A DNA stretch of 64,000 bases from Caulobacter sp. (GCA_017745235.1 JAGHZU010000007.1:148890-212889), one strand, 5' to 3'; positions 50,088 to 59,800 are shown, counted from the stretch's first letter. Numbers and translations: made by a program. Notes: generated by a model from the sequence alone, not told the origin.

Positions 50088-52217
50088 TCAGATTCCCGGG
50101 GCCCAGGGGAAGCTCAGCCCTTCATAATACTCCAGCGAATGGGCCGGGGGCTTCTCACCCGCCGGCAGGGGCAGGCCCGAGAAGGTCTGGAAGTAGGCGA
50201 TCGAAGCGTCGCGCCACCACTGAGCTTCGTTGCGCTGGATGGCCAGGAAGGCGCCGACCTGGGCGTGGCGCTCGGGATCCACATAGGGCGCCAGGCCCGC
50301 CCACGTGCGCTCCATGCCGTCCACATAGGCCACGCCGCGCGAATAGTGGATGACGAGGCCGTCCCACAGGGTCTGGCCCGACTTCAGGCGGTAGGTCCAC
50401 GGCAGATGGTGGAACCACAGCAGGTCGCGCTCGTCGATCGTCTTGAGGTCGGAGAACCGCGCGGCCACAGCGGGCGCGTACTGGGCGACGGCGTTGCTTC
50501 CCGTGGCGGTGCGGTCGAAGCCGATCCCATCCTTGCCGGCTTTTGCGTAGTAGACGCTGGTCCAGTCGGCGCGCGGGCCGCCCGACACCCAGGGGCCAGG
50601 ACCATAGTGATGGCTGCGACCCATCTGGTGGTGCAGGCCCAACGGGGTCATGTAGTCGACCGCCGCCTCCCGCGAGCCCATCATCATGGCCACCGCCGGC
50701 GCGACGAAACGCGGATCGGTCGAGAAAGTCATCTTCGCCCAGTCGGCGGCGATCTCGCGGGTCGAGGCCTCCGGGTCCCAGGCCAGGCGACCGAAGACGT
50801 ACCAGTTGGCCTGGTCGAACTGCGAGCCGGACCAGTTGCGGTCAGTCCCGATGTTGGCCACGCCCGCCATCAGGGTCTCGCGCCGCCCATCCAGGCGGCC
50901 GTCGATCACCTTGGCCACGGTCGAGCCCTGGCCCTTGGCCCACGTGTCGGCCTTCAGGGTCTCCTCGTAGAGCGGGCCGAGATAGACCAGGTGCGTGGCG
51001 AAGCCGAGGTATTCCTTGGTGATCTGGAACTCCATGCCGAGGTTCGTCCGAGGCATGGCGCCGAACAGCGGATGGAAGGGCTCGCGCGGCTGGAAGTCGA
51101 TCGCGCCGTTCTTGACCTGGACGATGACGTTGTCGCGGAACTGTCCGTCGAACGGCTTGAACTCGTTGTAGCCCTGCTTGGCCCGGTCGTCGGGCTGCTC
51201 GTGCGAATAGACGAACGCGCGCCACATCACCACGCCGCCGTGCGGGGCCACCGCGTCGGCCAGCATGTTGGCGCCGTCCACATGGGTGCGGCCGTAGTCC
51301 TGCGGTCCCGGCTGCCCCTCGGAATTGGCCTTCACCAGAAAACCGCCGAAGTCGGGGATGGCCTGGTAGATCTCGTCGGCCTTGGCCTTCCAGAAGGCCC
51401 GGACGGCCGGATCCAGCGGGTCGGCGGTCTTCAGGCCGCCGATCTCGATCGGAGCCGAGAAGCGGGCCGAGAGATAGACCTTGATCCCATAGGGACGGAA
51501 GACGTCGGCCAGGGCGGCGGCCTTGGCGATATAGGGGGCGGTCAGGCTGTCGGCCTTGGCGTTGACGTTGTTGAGGACCGTGCCGTTGATCCCGATCGAG
51601 GCGTTGGCGCGGGCGTAGTCGACGTAGCGCGGGTCCTTGTAGTCGGGCAGTTTCCACCAGTCCCAGAGCGACGATCCGGCGTAGCCGCGCTCGACCGTAC
51701 CGTCCAGGTTGTCCCAGTGGTTGAGCAGGCGGCGCTTGACCTTGGGCGCGGAGGCGATGTCGAGCATGTCGACCCCCTGCCCCGTCTGGATCAGGCGTAG
51801 ATAGTGGAAGACGCCGTACAGCACGCCGATATCGGTATTGGCGGCGATGACGGTGATCTTGTTCCCCTTCCCGTCTGGAAGGGTGCGGATGCGGTAGCCC
51901 TCGGGGCCGAGATCCTTCAGCGGCAGGTTCAGGGCCGCCACGGCCGGCGAGCCCGACGGCGTGCCCAACAGGATCGACGGAGAGTCCGCCGTCGGGGTTG
52001 CGGGCGTGAGGCCAGCCAGGCCTCGCTCCAGTTCGGCGCGGGCGACTTTCAGGGTCGGAGTGTCGGCGCTGGGGGCGATGGTCCGGGCGACCGAGCCCTG
52101 GGCCGGCCGGTAGCGGAGCCACAGGTCATAGCCGTCCTCGGCCCGGGCGCCCGACACGGCGGCGCTCGCCAGGCCCAGCGCCAGCAGCAGGCCTCGCAGA
52201 ATTCCGAACGGACGCAT
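50088..52217 (-). CDS. aguA: Alpha-glucuronidase GH67
   Basis: A 709-residue enzyme with a signal peptide (about 1-26). It removes (4-O-methyl)glucuronic acid from the non-reducing-end xylose of xylo-oligosaccharides. Family hallmarks are KRRLLNHWDNLDGTVERGYAGSSLWDW and NGAIDFQPREP. The catalytic Glu300 lies in KANSEGQPGPQDYG, with Asp374 and Glu402 spaced 74 and 102 residues later, close to Glu292/Asp365/Glu393 of the Cellvibrio enzyme. ATG at 52217 gives a full signal peptide. It is divergent from manD2, with a 196-base promoter gap containing both operator types, so substrate release and glucuronate catabolism are likely controlled together. Confidence 0.95.
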   Translation of the reverse strand: MRPFGILRGLLLALGLASAAVSGARAEDGYDLWLRYRPAQGSVARTIAPSADTPTLKVARAELERGLAGLTPATPTADSPSILLGTPSGSPAVAALNLPLKDLGPEGYRIRTLPDGKGNKITVIAANTDIGVLYGVFHYLRLIQTGQGVDMLDIASAPKVKRRLLNHWDNLDGTVERGYAGSSLWDWWKLPDYKDPRYVDYARANASIGINGTVLNNVNAKADSLTAPYIAKAAALADVFRPYGIKVYLSARFSAPIEIGGLKTADPLDPAVRAFWKAKADEIYQAIPDFGGFLVKANSEGQPGPQDYGRTHVDGANMLADAVAPHGGVVMWRAFVYSHEQPDDRAKQGYNEFKPFDGQFRDNVIVQVKNGAIDFQPREPFHPLFGAMPRTNLGMEFQITKEYLGFATHLVYLGPLYEETLKADTWAKGQGSTVAKVIDGRLDGRRETLMAGVANIGTDRNWSGSQFDQANWYVFGRLAWDPEASTREIAADWAKMTFSTDPRFVAPAVAMMMGSREAAVDYMTPLGLHHQMGRSHHYGPGPWVSGGPRADWTSVYYAKAGKDGIGFDRTATGSNAVAQYAPAVAARFSDLKTIDERDLLWFHHLPWTYRLKSGQTLWDGLVIHYSRGVAYVDGMERTWAGLAPYVDPERHAQVGAFLAIQRNEAQWWRDASIAYFQTFSGLPLPAGEKPPAHSLEYYEGLSFPWAPGI

Positions 52218-52278
52218 GGCTTCTCCCTGGATTGTCGATACGCCGCCCGGCGCCGGGGGCGCGACGGTCTTGAGCGAT

Positions 52279-52291
52279 TGATAGCGCTACC
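52279..52291. promoter_or_regulatory. LacI-type operator before GH67
   Basis: TGATAGCGCTACC with perfect core TAGCGCTA (52282-52289). The Caulobacter xylose operator TGTTAGCGCTACCA shares this core. It is 62-74 bases upstream of the GH67 start. Confidence 0.65.
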
Positions 52292-52322
52292 GCTCCCAAA
52301 GGTCGAGACACCTGAGCATTAT

Positions 52323-52333
52323 TGGTCAGACCA
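52323..52333. promoter_or_regulatory. FadR-type GntR operator between GH67 and manD2
   Basis: TGGTCAGACCA, a perfect palindrome around a central A. Its reverse-strand context AGTGGTCTGACCAAT matches the site before manD1 (3321-3335) at 14 of 15 positions. Known FadR-subfamily sites read TGGTnnnACCA. Confidence 0.75.
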
Positions 52334-52338
52334 CTAGG

Positions 52339-52366
52339 TTGACAACCTTGCCTCGCCGCTTAAACC
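52339..52366 (+). promoter_or_regulatory. Probable manD2 core promoter
   Basis: TTGACA at 52339-52344 is a perfect -35-like hexamer, with TAAACC/TTAAAC around 52360-52366 as a weak -10 (spacing 15-16). The FadR-type site is just upstream and the second LacI-type site just downstream, as expected for repression. The -35 also lies in an inverted repeat AGGTTG-A-CAACCT (52336-52348). Confidence 0.4.
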
Positions 52367-52379
52367 GGTACCGCTATCA
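52367..52379. promoter_or_regulatory. Second LacI-type element before manD2
   Basis: GGTACCGCTATCA differs from the reverse of the element at 52279-52291 (GGTAGCGCTATCA) at one of 13 positions. It stands at the expected transcription start, 35 bases before the manD2 ATG. Confidence 0.55.
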
Positions 52380-52413
52380 TTCGACGCCGCGCGTCGGACC
52401 AATCGAGGCGCTC

Positions 52414-53625
52414 ATGTCCAAGATCACCGCCGCCCGCGTCATCGTCACCTGCCCGGGCCGCAACTTCGTCACCCTGAAGATCGAGACGGCGGACGGGGTC
52501 CACGGCGTGGGCGACGCCACGTTGAACGGGCGCGAGCTAGCCGTGGCCAGCTACCTGACCGACCACGTGATCCCCTGCCTGATCGGCCGCGACGCCCACC
52601 AGATCGAGGACATCTGGCAGTACCTCTACAGGGGCGCCTACTGGCGACGCGGGCCCGTGACGATGGCCGCCATCGCCGCGGTCGACATGGCGCTGTGGGA
52701 CATCAAGGGCAAGGTCGCGGGCCTGCCTGTCTACCAGCTGCTGGGCGGCGCCTGCCGCGAGGGCGCGATGGTCTATGGCCACGCCAACGGCGCGACGGTC
52801 GAGGAGACGATCGACAACGCCCGCGCCTATGCCGACAAGGGCTTCAAAGCCATCCGTCTGCAGTCGGGCGTGCCGGGGCTGAAGAGCGTCTACGGCGTGT
52901 CGAAGGACCGCTTCTTCTACGAGCCGGCCGACGGCGATCTGCCGACCGAAAGCCTGTGGTCGACGGAGAAGTATCTGCGCAGCGTCGCGCCGCTGTTCGA
53001 GGCCGCCCGCGAGGCCCTGGGCTGGGACGTGCACCTGCTGCACGACGTTCACCATCGCCTGACGCCCATCGAGGCCGGCCGCCTTGGCAAGGACCTGGAG
53101 CCCTACCGTCCGTTCTGGATGGAGGACGCCGTGCCCGCCGAGAACCAGGCCAGCTTCCGCCTGATCCGCCAGCACACCACCACCCCGCTGGCCGTGGGCG
53201 AGGTGTTCAACTCGGTCTGGGACTGCAAGCAACTGATCGAGGAACAGCTTATCGACTACATCCGCGCCACGGTGGTGCACGCCGGCGGCATCAGCCACCT
53301 GCGCAAGATCGCCAGCTTCGCCGACCTGCACCATGTGCGCACCGGCTGCCACGGCGCCACCGACCTGTCGCCCGTGACCATGGCCGCGGCCCTGCACTTC
53401 GACCTGTCGATCCCCAATTTCGGCATTCAGGAATACATGCGCCACACGCCGGAGACCGACGCGGTCTTCCCGCACGCCTACAACTTCCATGACGGCATGC
53501 TGCACCCGGGAGACACGGTGGGGCTGGGCGTCGACATCAACGAGGCCGAAGCGGCCAAGTATCCCTACAAGCGCGCCTACCTGCCGATCGCCCGTCGCGA
53601 GGACGGCTCGATGCACGACTGGTGA
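52414..53625 (+). CDS. manD: D-mannonate dehydratase ManD, copy 2
   Basis: A 403-residue enolase-superfamily enzyme, collinear with copy 1 at 2083-3294 and about 79% identical. Metal ligands Asp211, Glu237 and Glu263, plus His213, Arg148 and Tyr160, are all kept. Most changes lie at surface segments (for example residues 131-145 and 271-300). It would turn D-mannonate into 2-keto-3-deoxygluconate, the step after glucuronate isomerase and mannonate oxidoreductase, which are absent from this window. ATG at 52414 gives the same MSKI start. It is divergent from GH67 and precedes gntR2 on the same strand. Confidence 0.93.
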   Translation: MSKITAARVIVTCPGRNFVTLKIETADGVHGVGDATLNGRELAVASYLTDHVIPCLIGRDAHQIEDIWQYLYRGAYWRRGPVTMAAIAAVDMALWDIKGKVAGLPVYQLLGGACREGAMVYGHANGATVEETIDNARAYADKGFKAIRLQSGVPGLKSVYGVSKDRFFYEPADGDLPTESLWSTEKYLRSVAPLFEAAREALGWDVHLLHDVHHRLTPIEAGRLGKDLEPYRPFWMEDAVPAENQASFRLIRQHTTTPLAVGEVFNSVWDCKQLIEEQLIDYIRATVVHAGGISHLRKIASFADLHHVRTGCHGATDLSPVTMAAALHFDLSIPNFGIQEYMRHTPETDAVFPHAYNFHDGMLHPGDTVGLGVDINEAEAAKYPYKRAYLPIARREDGSMHDW

Positions 53626-53634
53626 GCCCTTCGC

Positions 53635-53657
53635 GGTCGGACGACGTCGTCTGACCA
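53635..53657. promoter_or_regulatory. FadR-type operator pair before the second regulator
   Basis: GGTCGGACGAC-GTCGTCTGACC (53635-53656) is a 22-bp near-palindrome. Its right half gives TCGTCTGACCA (53647-53657), matching TGGTCTGACCA at 10 of 11 bases. It lies about 80-100 bases before the regulator start and 10 bases after the manD2 stop, so it is well placed for autoregulation of gntR2. Confidence 0.6.
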
Positions 53658-53738
53658 CCTCGCGTCGGAAATCGGCCTCGGCTATGCTATCGGGAGTCCC
53701 CGGGGCCTATGCCCGCCGCCGAGAACCGACGGAACCAC

Positions 53739-54491
53739 ATGACCGAGAACGTCAAGCTCTACCGCAGGATCGCCGACTCGATCGCCGAGGCCATCGAGGG
53801 CGGGCAGTACAAGCTTGGCGACCGCCTGCCCACCGAGCGCGAGCTGGCCGAACAATTCGGGGTCAGCCGCCCCACCCTGCGCGAGGCGATGATCGCGCTC
53901 GAGATGCTGGGCATGATCGAAGCTCGCCACGGCCTGGGCATCTACGTCACCGGCGCGGTGCGCCCCACCGTCCCCACCAGCAGCGAGACGATCTCCGAGA
54001 TCGGAGCCTTCGAGCTGATCGAGGCTCGCCGCCTGTTCGAGGGCGAGGCCGCGGCGCTGGCCGCCACCGCCATCACCGACGAGCAGATCGGCCAGCTCGA
54101 GGCGCTGATGGAGCGCATGGCGCGCGAGGAGGAAATCCAGGGCGAGGACGCCGACCGCGAGTTCCACATGGTCATCGCCCGCGCCTCGGGGAACGGGGCG
54201 ATCATCGCCACCATCGAGAACCTGTGGGACTGGCGCAACCGTTCGCCCCTGGCCCGCAACATCCTGACCCGCGCGCGCGGCATGGGGCTGGAGCCGCGCA
54301 TCGTCGAGCACCGCCGGGTGTTCGAGGCCCTGAAGGCGCGCGACCCCGCCGCCGCCCGCCAGGCCATGCGCGACCACCTGGAGCGCGTGATCGACCACCT
54401 GCTGCACGCCACCGAGACCGAGGCCGTCGAGCGCGCCAAGCAGGAGACCGGCGCGCGGCGTTCGGCGATCGCAAAGCGGGTGGCGATCTAG
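53739..54491 (+). CDS. FadR-subfamily GntR transcriptional regulator, copy 2
   Basis: A 250-residue regulator built like copy 1: winged helix at about residues 5-72 (LYRRIADSIAEAIEGGQYKLGDRLPTERELAEQFGVSRPTLREAM, ARHGLGIYV) and an FCD domain with the metal pattern D..REFH and later EHRRVF, DHLERV. It is closely related to copy 1 (ELTEARRLIEGE versus ELIEARRLFEGE), consistent with duplication of the manD-gntR pair. ATG at 53739 follows GGAACCAC. The final 4 bases overlap the 3' end of the convergent GH115 gene. Its likely operators are at 52323-52333 and 53635-53657. Confidence 0.92.
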   Translation: MTENVKLYRRIADSIAEAIEGGQYKLGDRLPTERELAEQFGVSRPTLREAMIALEMLGMIEARHGLGIYVTGAVRPTVPTSSETISEIGAFELIEARRLFEGEAAALAATAITDEQIGQLEALMERMAREEEIQGEDADREFHMVIARASGNGAIIATIENLWDWRNRSPLARNILTRARGMGLEPRIVEHRRVFEALKARDPAAARQAMRDHLERVIDHLLHATETEAVERAKQETGARRSAIAKRVAI

Positions 54492-57331
54492 CGCCGGATC
54501 CCTTCCATGGGCCCCAGATAGCTCTCGGGCAGGTCGCCCCGCGCGATTACCAGCCGCTCGAACACCACGCCTGGATCGACCCGCCACAACCGGATGCGAT
54601 GGGCGCCGGCCTTGGCCGCCGTCAGCCGGATCGTCTGGACACGGACATTGTCGGCCACGGCCTTCTCCCAGCTCTTCTGGCCGTCGCCCATGCGGGTCTC
54701 GCCTTCGTGCAGGTTGACGACCACCGGCGCGCCGTCGTCCAGCGAGACGGCGTAGCGCAGGCCTTGGCCGCCCCGAAAATCGAGGCTGGGCGCGGTGAAG
54801 ACCCGCAGGTCAAAATCGCCCGCGCTCTCCAGGTCGACGGCGTAGTCGAGGAAGGCCCCCTGCCCCGGCGCGCTCGAAGGGGCGGTCGACGGGTACGAAG
54901 TCACGCCCGACAGGGTGCGGCCCAGGCCCGGGATCGTGGTCCAGGAGACGCCGCCCGCCGCCGTTGCGCTCGCGTGGTGCTCGGCCTCGATGGCCAGCGG
55001 TCCGCCCGCCTCGACGAACGCGCCCTTCGTGGTGCGGCGCGGCGCGGCCTCGACCACCGCCGTGATGGAGACCGCTCGCCCGTCGCCGCCAACGATGGTG
55101 ATCGGTACGCGCCGGCGCCCGGGAGGCGCGGCCTTCCAGTCGACCGACACCTCCAGCCTCGCATCGCCATGCGGGCCGGCAGGCCCGGTCGCGACCTTCA
55201 GCCAGGGCTCGCCCGACCGGACCGTGAAGACGACCGGGGCGACGCCTTTCGAAAACACGTCGATCCAGCGGGCGGCCACGCCGTCGCGCGCCAGCACCGG
55301 CAGGTCGGCGGCCTCCGCAACCGCTTCCTCGCGCCCCTCGACGGCCACGCCCCAGCCTTCGGCAGGCGGCGCGGCGCGGGTGGCCGGGATCACGTTGGTG
55401 GACGGCTGCTGCCAGGAGGCGTAGCCGATGTGGGTCTGGCTCATCATCTTGCGCCACTTGCCGCCGGCCAGGTCTTCGTCCCACTGGCGGATCAGCTCGG
55501 CGTCACGGGCGAACAGGGTCTGGACCTTGGCCGCCTGGTCATTGGCTGCGGCCCGGCCCTGGCGGGCGTAGAGGGCGTTGCGGCCGGCGGCGATGTAGAG
55601 CCGGGTATGATTGGCGCTGGCCTGGATCGGGAACCAGACCAGCTGGAAAAAGGCGTCGCCCTGGTCCTTCGGCAGAGCGCGGCGTAAGGCGTCGGCGCGT
55701 CGCTCCAGGTCGGCCCACTCGGCCTCGATCCGCTCGGCCTCGCGGAAATTGACAAGGCTGAAGGTCGAACCGTCGATCAGCTCGGGCTTCCGGCGCGCGT
55801 TCAGCCGGGTGTAGCCGTCCAACAGGGCGGCGATCTCATCGGCATGCGCGGGCCCGAACTGGGCGGTGGCCCAGTCGCGGGTGAAGCCGGCCATCTTCTC
55901 GACCGTCATGGCGTCGGGATCCCAGGCCATGTCGAGGAAGAACTCGATCGGCAGCTCCATCGGCTTGAGGTCGCCGACGTTGACGATCCACAGCCGGTCG
56001 GCGCCGTAGTCGCGGGCCAGCTTCATCTGTTCCCAGGTGCGCGAGACCTGATTGGTGTTGAGCCACTTGTAGTTCCGGGGCCCGCCCACATAGTCGAAGT
56101 GGTAGTAGACGCCGTAGCCGCCGGGCCGGGGCTTGCCCGGCTCCGGAAGCCGCCGGAGATCGCCCCAGTTGTCGTCAGAGAACAGCAACGTCACGTCATC
56201 GGGCACGCGCATGCCGGCGTCGTAATAGTCCTGGACCTCCTTGTAGAGCGCCCAGACCTGCGGGGTCTCGGCGGCCGGCTTGCCGGTGACGTCGGCGATG
56301 ATGTTCCGCTGGTCGGCGACAATCGTCTCCAGCAGCTTGGTGGCCGTGCCCTGACTCATCGGCTCGTCGCCGTCGCCGCGCATGCCGACGGTCAGCACCG
56401 TTTCAGCGCCGCCCATGCGCCTGACGCCTTCGCGCCAGAAGTTGCGCAGCGCCTCGGGGTTCCTGGCGTAGTCCCACGGTCCCTGGCCGTAACGTTCCCA
56501 CTCGACGTGGGCGCGGCCCAACGGCTCGTGGTGCGAGGCGCCCAGCACCACGCCATACTCGTCGGCCAGCGGCGCGCTCAGGGGGTCGTCGTCATAGATC
56601 GACTTGCCCCACATGGCCGGCCACAGGAAGTTTCCCTTCAGCCGCAGGGTCAGCTCGAAGACCTTGGCGTAGAAGTCGTGGTTCACCCCGCCGAACCTGG
56701 CCTTGGCCCAGCCTGACAGCGCCGGATCCTCGTCGTTCAGGAAGAGTCCGCGATACTTGACCGTGGGCTTTTGCAGGCGCCGGCCGGCGGCGAAATAGAC
56801 CTGGTCCTTCACCGGAATGGGCGCGTCGGCCCACCAGCTCCAGGGCGAAACGCCCGCCCGCTCGATCAGGTCGTAGGCGCCGAAGATGGTCCCGCGCTTG
56901 TCGGCGCCGGCGATGACCAGGGCCCGGGCCACGCCCGGACGCGGGCTCTCGACCACCTGCTGGACGAAGGCCTCCCACTGGCCCTGGACCCCGGTCACAT
57001 CGAGCTTCCCCGAGGCGACCAGAGCGTCGATGGCGGCGCTCTTGCCGATCGTGCCGATGATGACGACGGGCGCGTCCTTGGCCGGCTGGGCGTCGGCCGA
57101 CAACTTGGCCAGGTCGGAACGCACGTCGTTCACCGCCCGCAGCACGCCCGGCCAGTCGGTGACGTCGGTCTCGATCCGCGCCGAGCGTCCCTGGGCGATC
57201 AGGGGGAAGGCGCCGGCCGCCGGCGGCGCGGTGATCGCGGCCGGCTCGGCGGCGCGGACCGGTGCGGCCATGGGCGCGCCCACGGCGAGGACCGCCGCCA
57301 GGGCCAGGGCGGACGCGGCGGTTCGGATCAT
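54488..57331 (-). CDS. Alpha-glucuronidase GH115
   Basis: A 947-residue secreted enzyme that removes (4-O-methyl)glucuronate from internal xylose residues of glucuronoxylan, work that GH67 cannot do. A signal peptide spans about 1-28 (ending VRAAE). Family blocks are KRGTIFGAYDLIERAGVSPWSWWADAPIP, KYRGLFLNDEDPALSGWAK, RLKGNFLWPAMWGKSIYDDDPLSAPLADEYGVVLGASHHEPLGRAHVEW, and DVTLLFSDDNWGDLRRLPEPGKPRPGGYGVYYHFDYVGGPRNYKWLNTN. The C-terminal 300 residues form the GH115 beta-sandwich domain. ATG at 57331 starts the signal. It is downstream of GH3 and likely in its transcript; a strong hairpin lies between. Confidence 0.95.
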   Translation of the reverse strand: MIRTAASALALAAVLAVGAPMAAPVRAAEPAAITAPPAAGAFPLIAQGRSARIETDVTDWPGVLRAVNDVRSDLAKLSADAQPAKDAPVVIIGTIGKSAAIDALVASGKLDVTGVQGQWEAFVQQVVESPRPGVARALVIAGADKRGTIFGAYDLIERAGVSPWSWWADAPIPVKDQVYFAAGRRLQKPTVKYRGLFLNDEDPALSGWAKARFGGVNHDFYAKVFELTLRLKGNFLWPAMWGKSIYDDDPLSAPLADEYGVVLGASHHEPLGRAHVEWERYGQGPWDYARNPEALRNFWREGVRRMGGAETVLTVGMRGDGDEPMSQGTATKLLETIVADQRNIIADVTGKPAAETPQVWALYKEVQDYYDAGMRVPDDVTLLFSDDNWGDLRRLPEPGKPRPGGYGVYYHFDYVGGPRNYKWLNTNQVSRTWEQMKLARDYGADRLWIVNVGDLKPMELPIEFFLDMAWDPDAMTVEKMAGFTRDWATAQFGPAHADEIAALLDGYTRLNARRKPELIDGSTFSLVNFREAERIEAEWADLERRADALRRALPKDQGDAFFQLVWFPIQASANHTRLYIAAGRNALYARQGRAAANDQAAKVQTLFARDAELIRQWDEDLAGGKWRKMMSQTHIGYASWQQPSTNVIPATRAAPPAEGWGVAVEGREEAVAEAADLPVLARDGVAARWIDVFSKGVAPVVFTVRSGEPWLKVATGPAGPHGDARLEVSVDWKAAPPGRRRVPITIVGGDGRAVSITAVVEAAPRRTTKGAFVEAGGPLAIEAEHHASATAAGGVSWTTIPGLGRTLSGVTSYPSTAPSSAPGQGAFLDYAVDLESAGDFDLRVFTAPSLDFRGGQGLRYAVSLDDGAPVVVNLHEGETRMGDGQKSWEKAVADNVRVQTIRLTAAKAGAHRIRLWRVDPGVVFERLVIARGDLPESYLGPMEGIRR

Positions 57332-57345
57332 GGATCTACCCTCAC

Positions 57346-57381
57346 CTCCGCCCATCCCGGCTTTCGCCGGGATGGGCGGAG
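57346..57381. repeat. Perfect 16-bp hairpin between GH3 and GH115
   Basis: CTCCGCCCATCCCGGC / GCCGGGATGGGCGGAG with a TTTC loop, all 16 base pairs matched. It begins 1 base after the GH3 stop and ends 15 bases before the GH115 start. It may terminate or process the mRNA, or lower GH115 relative to GH3. Its ATCCCGG core is shared with other repeats here. Confidence 0.85.
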
Positions 57382-57382
57382 T

Positions 57383-59800
57383 TCATGCGACGACCGTCAG
57401 CGTCGCCGGCTTCAGCTGGGCCGAGTTCGGGCCGGCCAACAGGGTGAACTTGCCCGGCTCGACCACGCGCTTCATTTCCAGGTTCCACAGCGACAGATCC
57501 AGCGGCGTGACCTCGAAGGTCACGGTGGTCCTGGCGCCCGGGGCCAGGGTCACGCGCTTGAAGTGCTTCAGCTCCAGCAGCGGGCGGGTCACCGAGGCGG
57601 CCTCGTCGTGGATATAGAGCTGGACCACCTCGTCGCCGGCGACCTTGCCCGTGTTGGCCACGTCGACCTCGACCTTCACGCTCTCGCCGGCGCCAATCTC
57701 GCCCTTGGCCGGGCGCGGCGCCGAGATATCGAAGGTGGTGTAGGACAGGCCGAAACCGAACGGGTAGAGCGGCGTCGTATCGCCCGCCAGATAGCCGCGA
57801 CGGGCCGTGGGCTTGCGGTTGTAGTAGATCGGCAGCTGGCCCACGTCGCGAGCGATGCTGACCGGCAGCTTGCCGCCCGGATTGGCGCGACCGAACAGGA
57901 TGTCGGCGGCCGCGTTGCCGGTCTCCTGGCCCAGGTACCAGCCCTCGACCAGGGCGTCGGCGCGCTCGGCCAGCAGGTTGACCGACAGAGGACGGCCGTT
58001 CAGCAGGAAGACGACCGTGGGCTTGCCGAGGTCGAAGATCGCCTTGGCCAGGTCGTTCTGCTGGCCGATCAGGTCCAGGCTGTCGCGGTCGCCCAGGTGA
58101 TTGTCGGCCCAGGCCTCGCGGCTGGTCTGCTCGTTGTCGCCCAGCACCATCACGACGACATCGGCCTTCTTGGCCACCTCGACGGCTTCGGCGATCAGCT
58201 TGGCGTTCACGGCGGGGTCGACCAGCTTGACCTCGTCGGCGGCCCAGACGCGGCTTTCGGTGATGCGCACGGCTTCGGCGTAATCCAGCTGGAAGCCGCT
58301 CTTCCTGGCTTCCGCCGACAGGGCGTCGTAAACCGAGACCACGTGGCGCGGGATATCGCTGTAGCCGCCGATCGGGGTGTCCTTGGCATGGACGCCCAGC
58401 AGGGCCAGGCGCTTGAACTTGCCCGGATCGAGCGGCAGCGTCCCCTTGTCGTTCTTCAGCAGGACGACGGCCTTGCGCGCGGCCTCGCGGGCCAGGGCGA
58501 CGGCTTCCGGCGTCGCGGTCTTGGCGTCGGCGGTCTTTTCGTCCGCATACGGATTCTCGAACAGACCGCCCTCGAACTTGATGGCCAGCACGCGGGCCAC
58601 GGCCTCGTCGACGGCCGACTGGGACACCCTGCCCTCGCGGACCAGCTGGGGCAGCAGGGCGTAGGCCTCGCCGTCGGGCAGCTCGACGTCGACCGTGGCA
58701 TTCATCGCCATCACGGCGGTGTCGGCCAGGCTGTCGGTCAGCTTGTGGCGGGCGATCAGTTCCTTGATGGCGAAGTAGTCGCTCATCGTCGCGCCCTTGA
58801 AGCCCCACTCGCCCCGCAGCACGTCGTGCAGCAGCCAGCGGTTGGCGTGCGAGGGCACCCCGTCGATCTCGTTGTAGCTGGGCATGACCGCGCGGACGGG
58901 CAGCTCCTTCACCGCGCGCTCGAACGGCGGGAAGAAGTTCTCGCGCAGGGTGCGCTCGGCGATCTGGGCCGGGCCGACATTGGTGCCGTTCTCGGGCTGG
59001 CCGTGGCCGGTCATGTGCTTGAGGGTGACGAACACCTTGTCGGGCGCCAACGGCAGGGTCTTGCCCTGGAAGCCGCGGATCGCGGCCAGGCCGATCTCGG
59101 CGCACAGGTGCGGGTCTTCGCCGTAAGTCTCCTCGATACGGCCCCAGCGCGGGTCGCGGGCCACGTCGACCACGGGAGCCAGGGCGATGTTCGAGCCGCG
59201 GGCGCGCATCTCGCGGGCGGCGACGGCGAAGCACTTCTCGACCGTGTCGGGATCGAAGGTCGAGGCCAGGGCGATGGCCTGGGGGAAGCTGGTGGCGTCG
59301 CGGGCGACGTAGCCGTGCAGGGCCTCGTCGTGCATCAGCATCGGGATGCCCAGGCGCGTCTGCTCCATCGCCCACTTCTGGGCGGCGTTGATGTAGCGGG
59401 CGGTTTCCTTGGCGTTGCGATTGATCGAGCCGTCGTCGGCGCCGGCGGCGGCGTCGACCACCGTGGCGGCGGTGAGGCCCTTGCGGTCGGTCGGACGCGA
59501 GATCTGGCCCAGGCCGTTGGGGAAGTTCTTGCTGGCCTGCTCCGGCGAGAATTCGCCGGCCACGGTCTGGATCTTGTTCTTGGTCAGCCAGATGCCGATC
59601 AGCTGGGCGGCCTTCTCCTCCAGCGTCATGCGCGAGAGCAGGTCGCGGACACGCAGCTCCACCGGCTGGGCGGGGTCTTTGTAGAGCGGCTTGTCGCCCT
59701 TGGCCTTGACGGCGGCGCGGACGGCGGGCGCGGAGGCCGCCGCCAGGGCGGCGAGGCTGACGCCGAGGGTGCGGCGCGTCAGGGCGATCTTGTCGGTCAT
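57383..59800 (-). CDS. GH3 beta-glycosidase (beta-xylosidase/beta-glucosidase)
   Basis: An 805-residue enzyme with a Tat-type signal (LTRRTLGVSLAALAAASA). The N-terminal barrel has family marks: LTLEEKAAQLIG, ALAPVVDVARDPRWGRIEETYGEDPHLCAEIG, the KH pair (Lys261-His262, VTLKHMTGHG), and the nucleophile Asp341 in GATMSDYFAI. The alpha/beta sandwich follows (VVVMVLGDNEQTSREAWADNHLGDRDSLDL) and then a fibronectin-III tail. The neighbouring alpha-glucuronidases and ManD suggest xylo-oligosaccharides as substrate; sequence alone does not exclude glucosides. ATG at 59800 is well placed for the signal. The LacI- and FadR-type sites at 59886-59924 lie in its promoter. Confidence 0.94.
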   Translation of the reverse strand: MTDKIALTRRTLGVSLAALAAASAPAVRAAVKAKGDKPLYKDPAQPVELRVRDLLSRMTLEEKAAQLIGIWLTKNKIQTVAGEFSPEQASKNFPNGLGQISRPTDRKGLTAATVVDAAAGADDGSINRNAKETARYINAAQKWAMEQTRLGIPMLMHDEALHGYVARDATSFPQAIALASTFDPDTVEKCFAVAAREMRARGSNIALAPVVDVARDPRWGRIEETYGEDPHLCAEIGLAAIRGFQGKTLPLAPDKVFVTLKHMTGHGQPENGTNVGPAQIAERTLRENFFPPFERAVKELPVRAVMPSYNEIDGVPSHANRWLLHDVLRGEWGFKGATMSDYFAIKELIARHKLTDSLADTAVMAMNATVDVELPDGEAYALLPQLVREGRVSQSAVDEAVARVLAIKFEGGLFENPYADEKTADAKTATPEAVALAREAARKAVVLLKNDKGTLPLDPGKFKRLALLGVHAKDTPIGGYSDIPRHVVSVYDALSAEARKSGFQLDYAEAVRITESRVWAADEVKLVDPAVNAKLIAEAVEVAKKADVVVMVLGDNEQTSREAWADNHLGDRDSLDLIGQQNDLAKAIFDLGKPTVVFLLNGRPLSVNLLAERADALVEGWYLGQETGNAAADILFGRANPGGKLPVSIARDVGQLPIYYNRKPTARRGYLAGDTTPLYPFGFGLSYTTFDISAPRPAKGEIGAGESVKVEVDVANTGKVAGDEVVQLYIHDEAASVTRPLLELKHFKRVTLAPGARTTVTFEVTPLDLSLWNLEMKRVVEPGKFTLLAGPNSAQLKPATLTVVA

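Noticed and set aside
49659..51800. Plus-strand open frame of 713 codons over the receptor start and GH67
   Set aside because: It crosses a promoter and runs antisense to two clear genes; no protein motif is seen.
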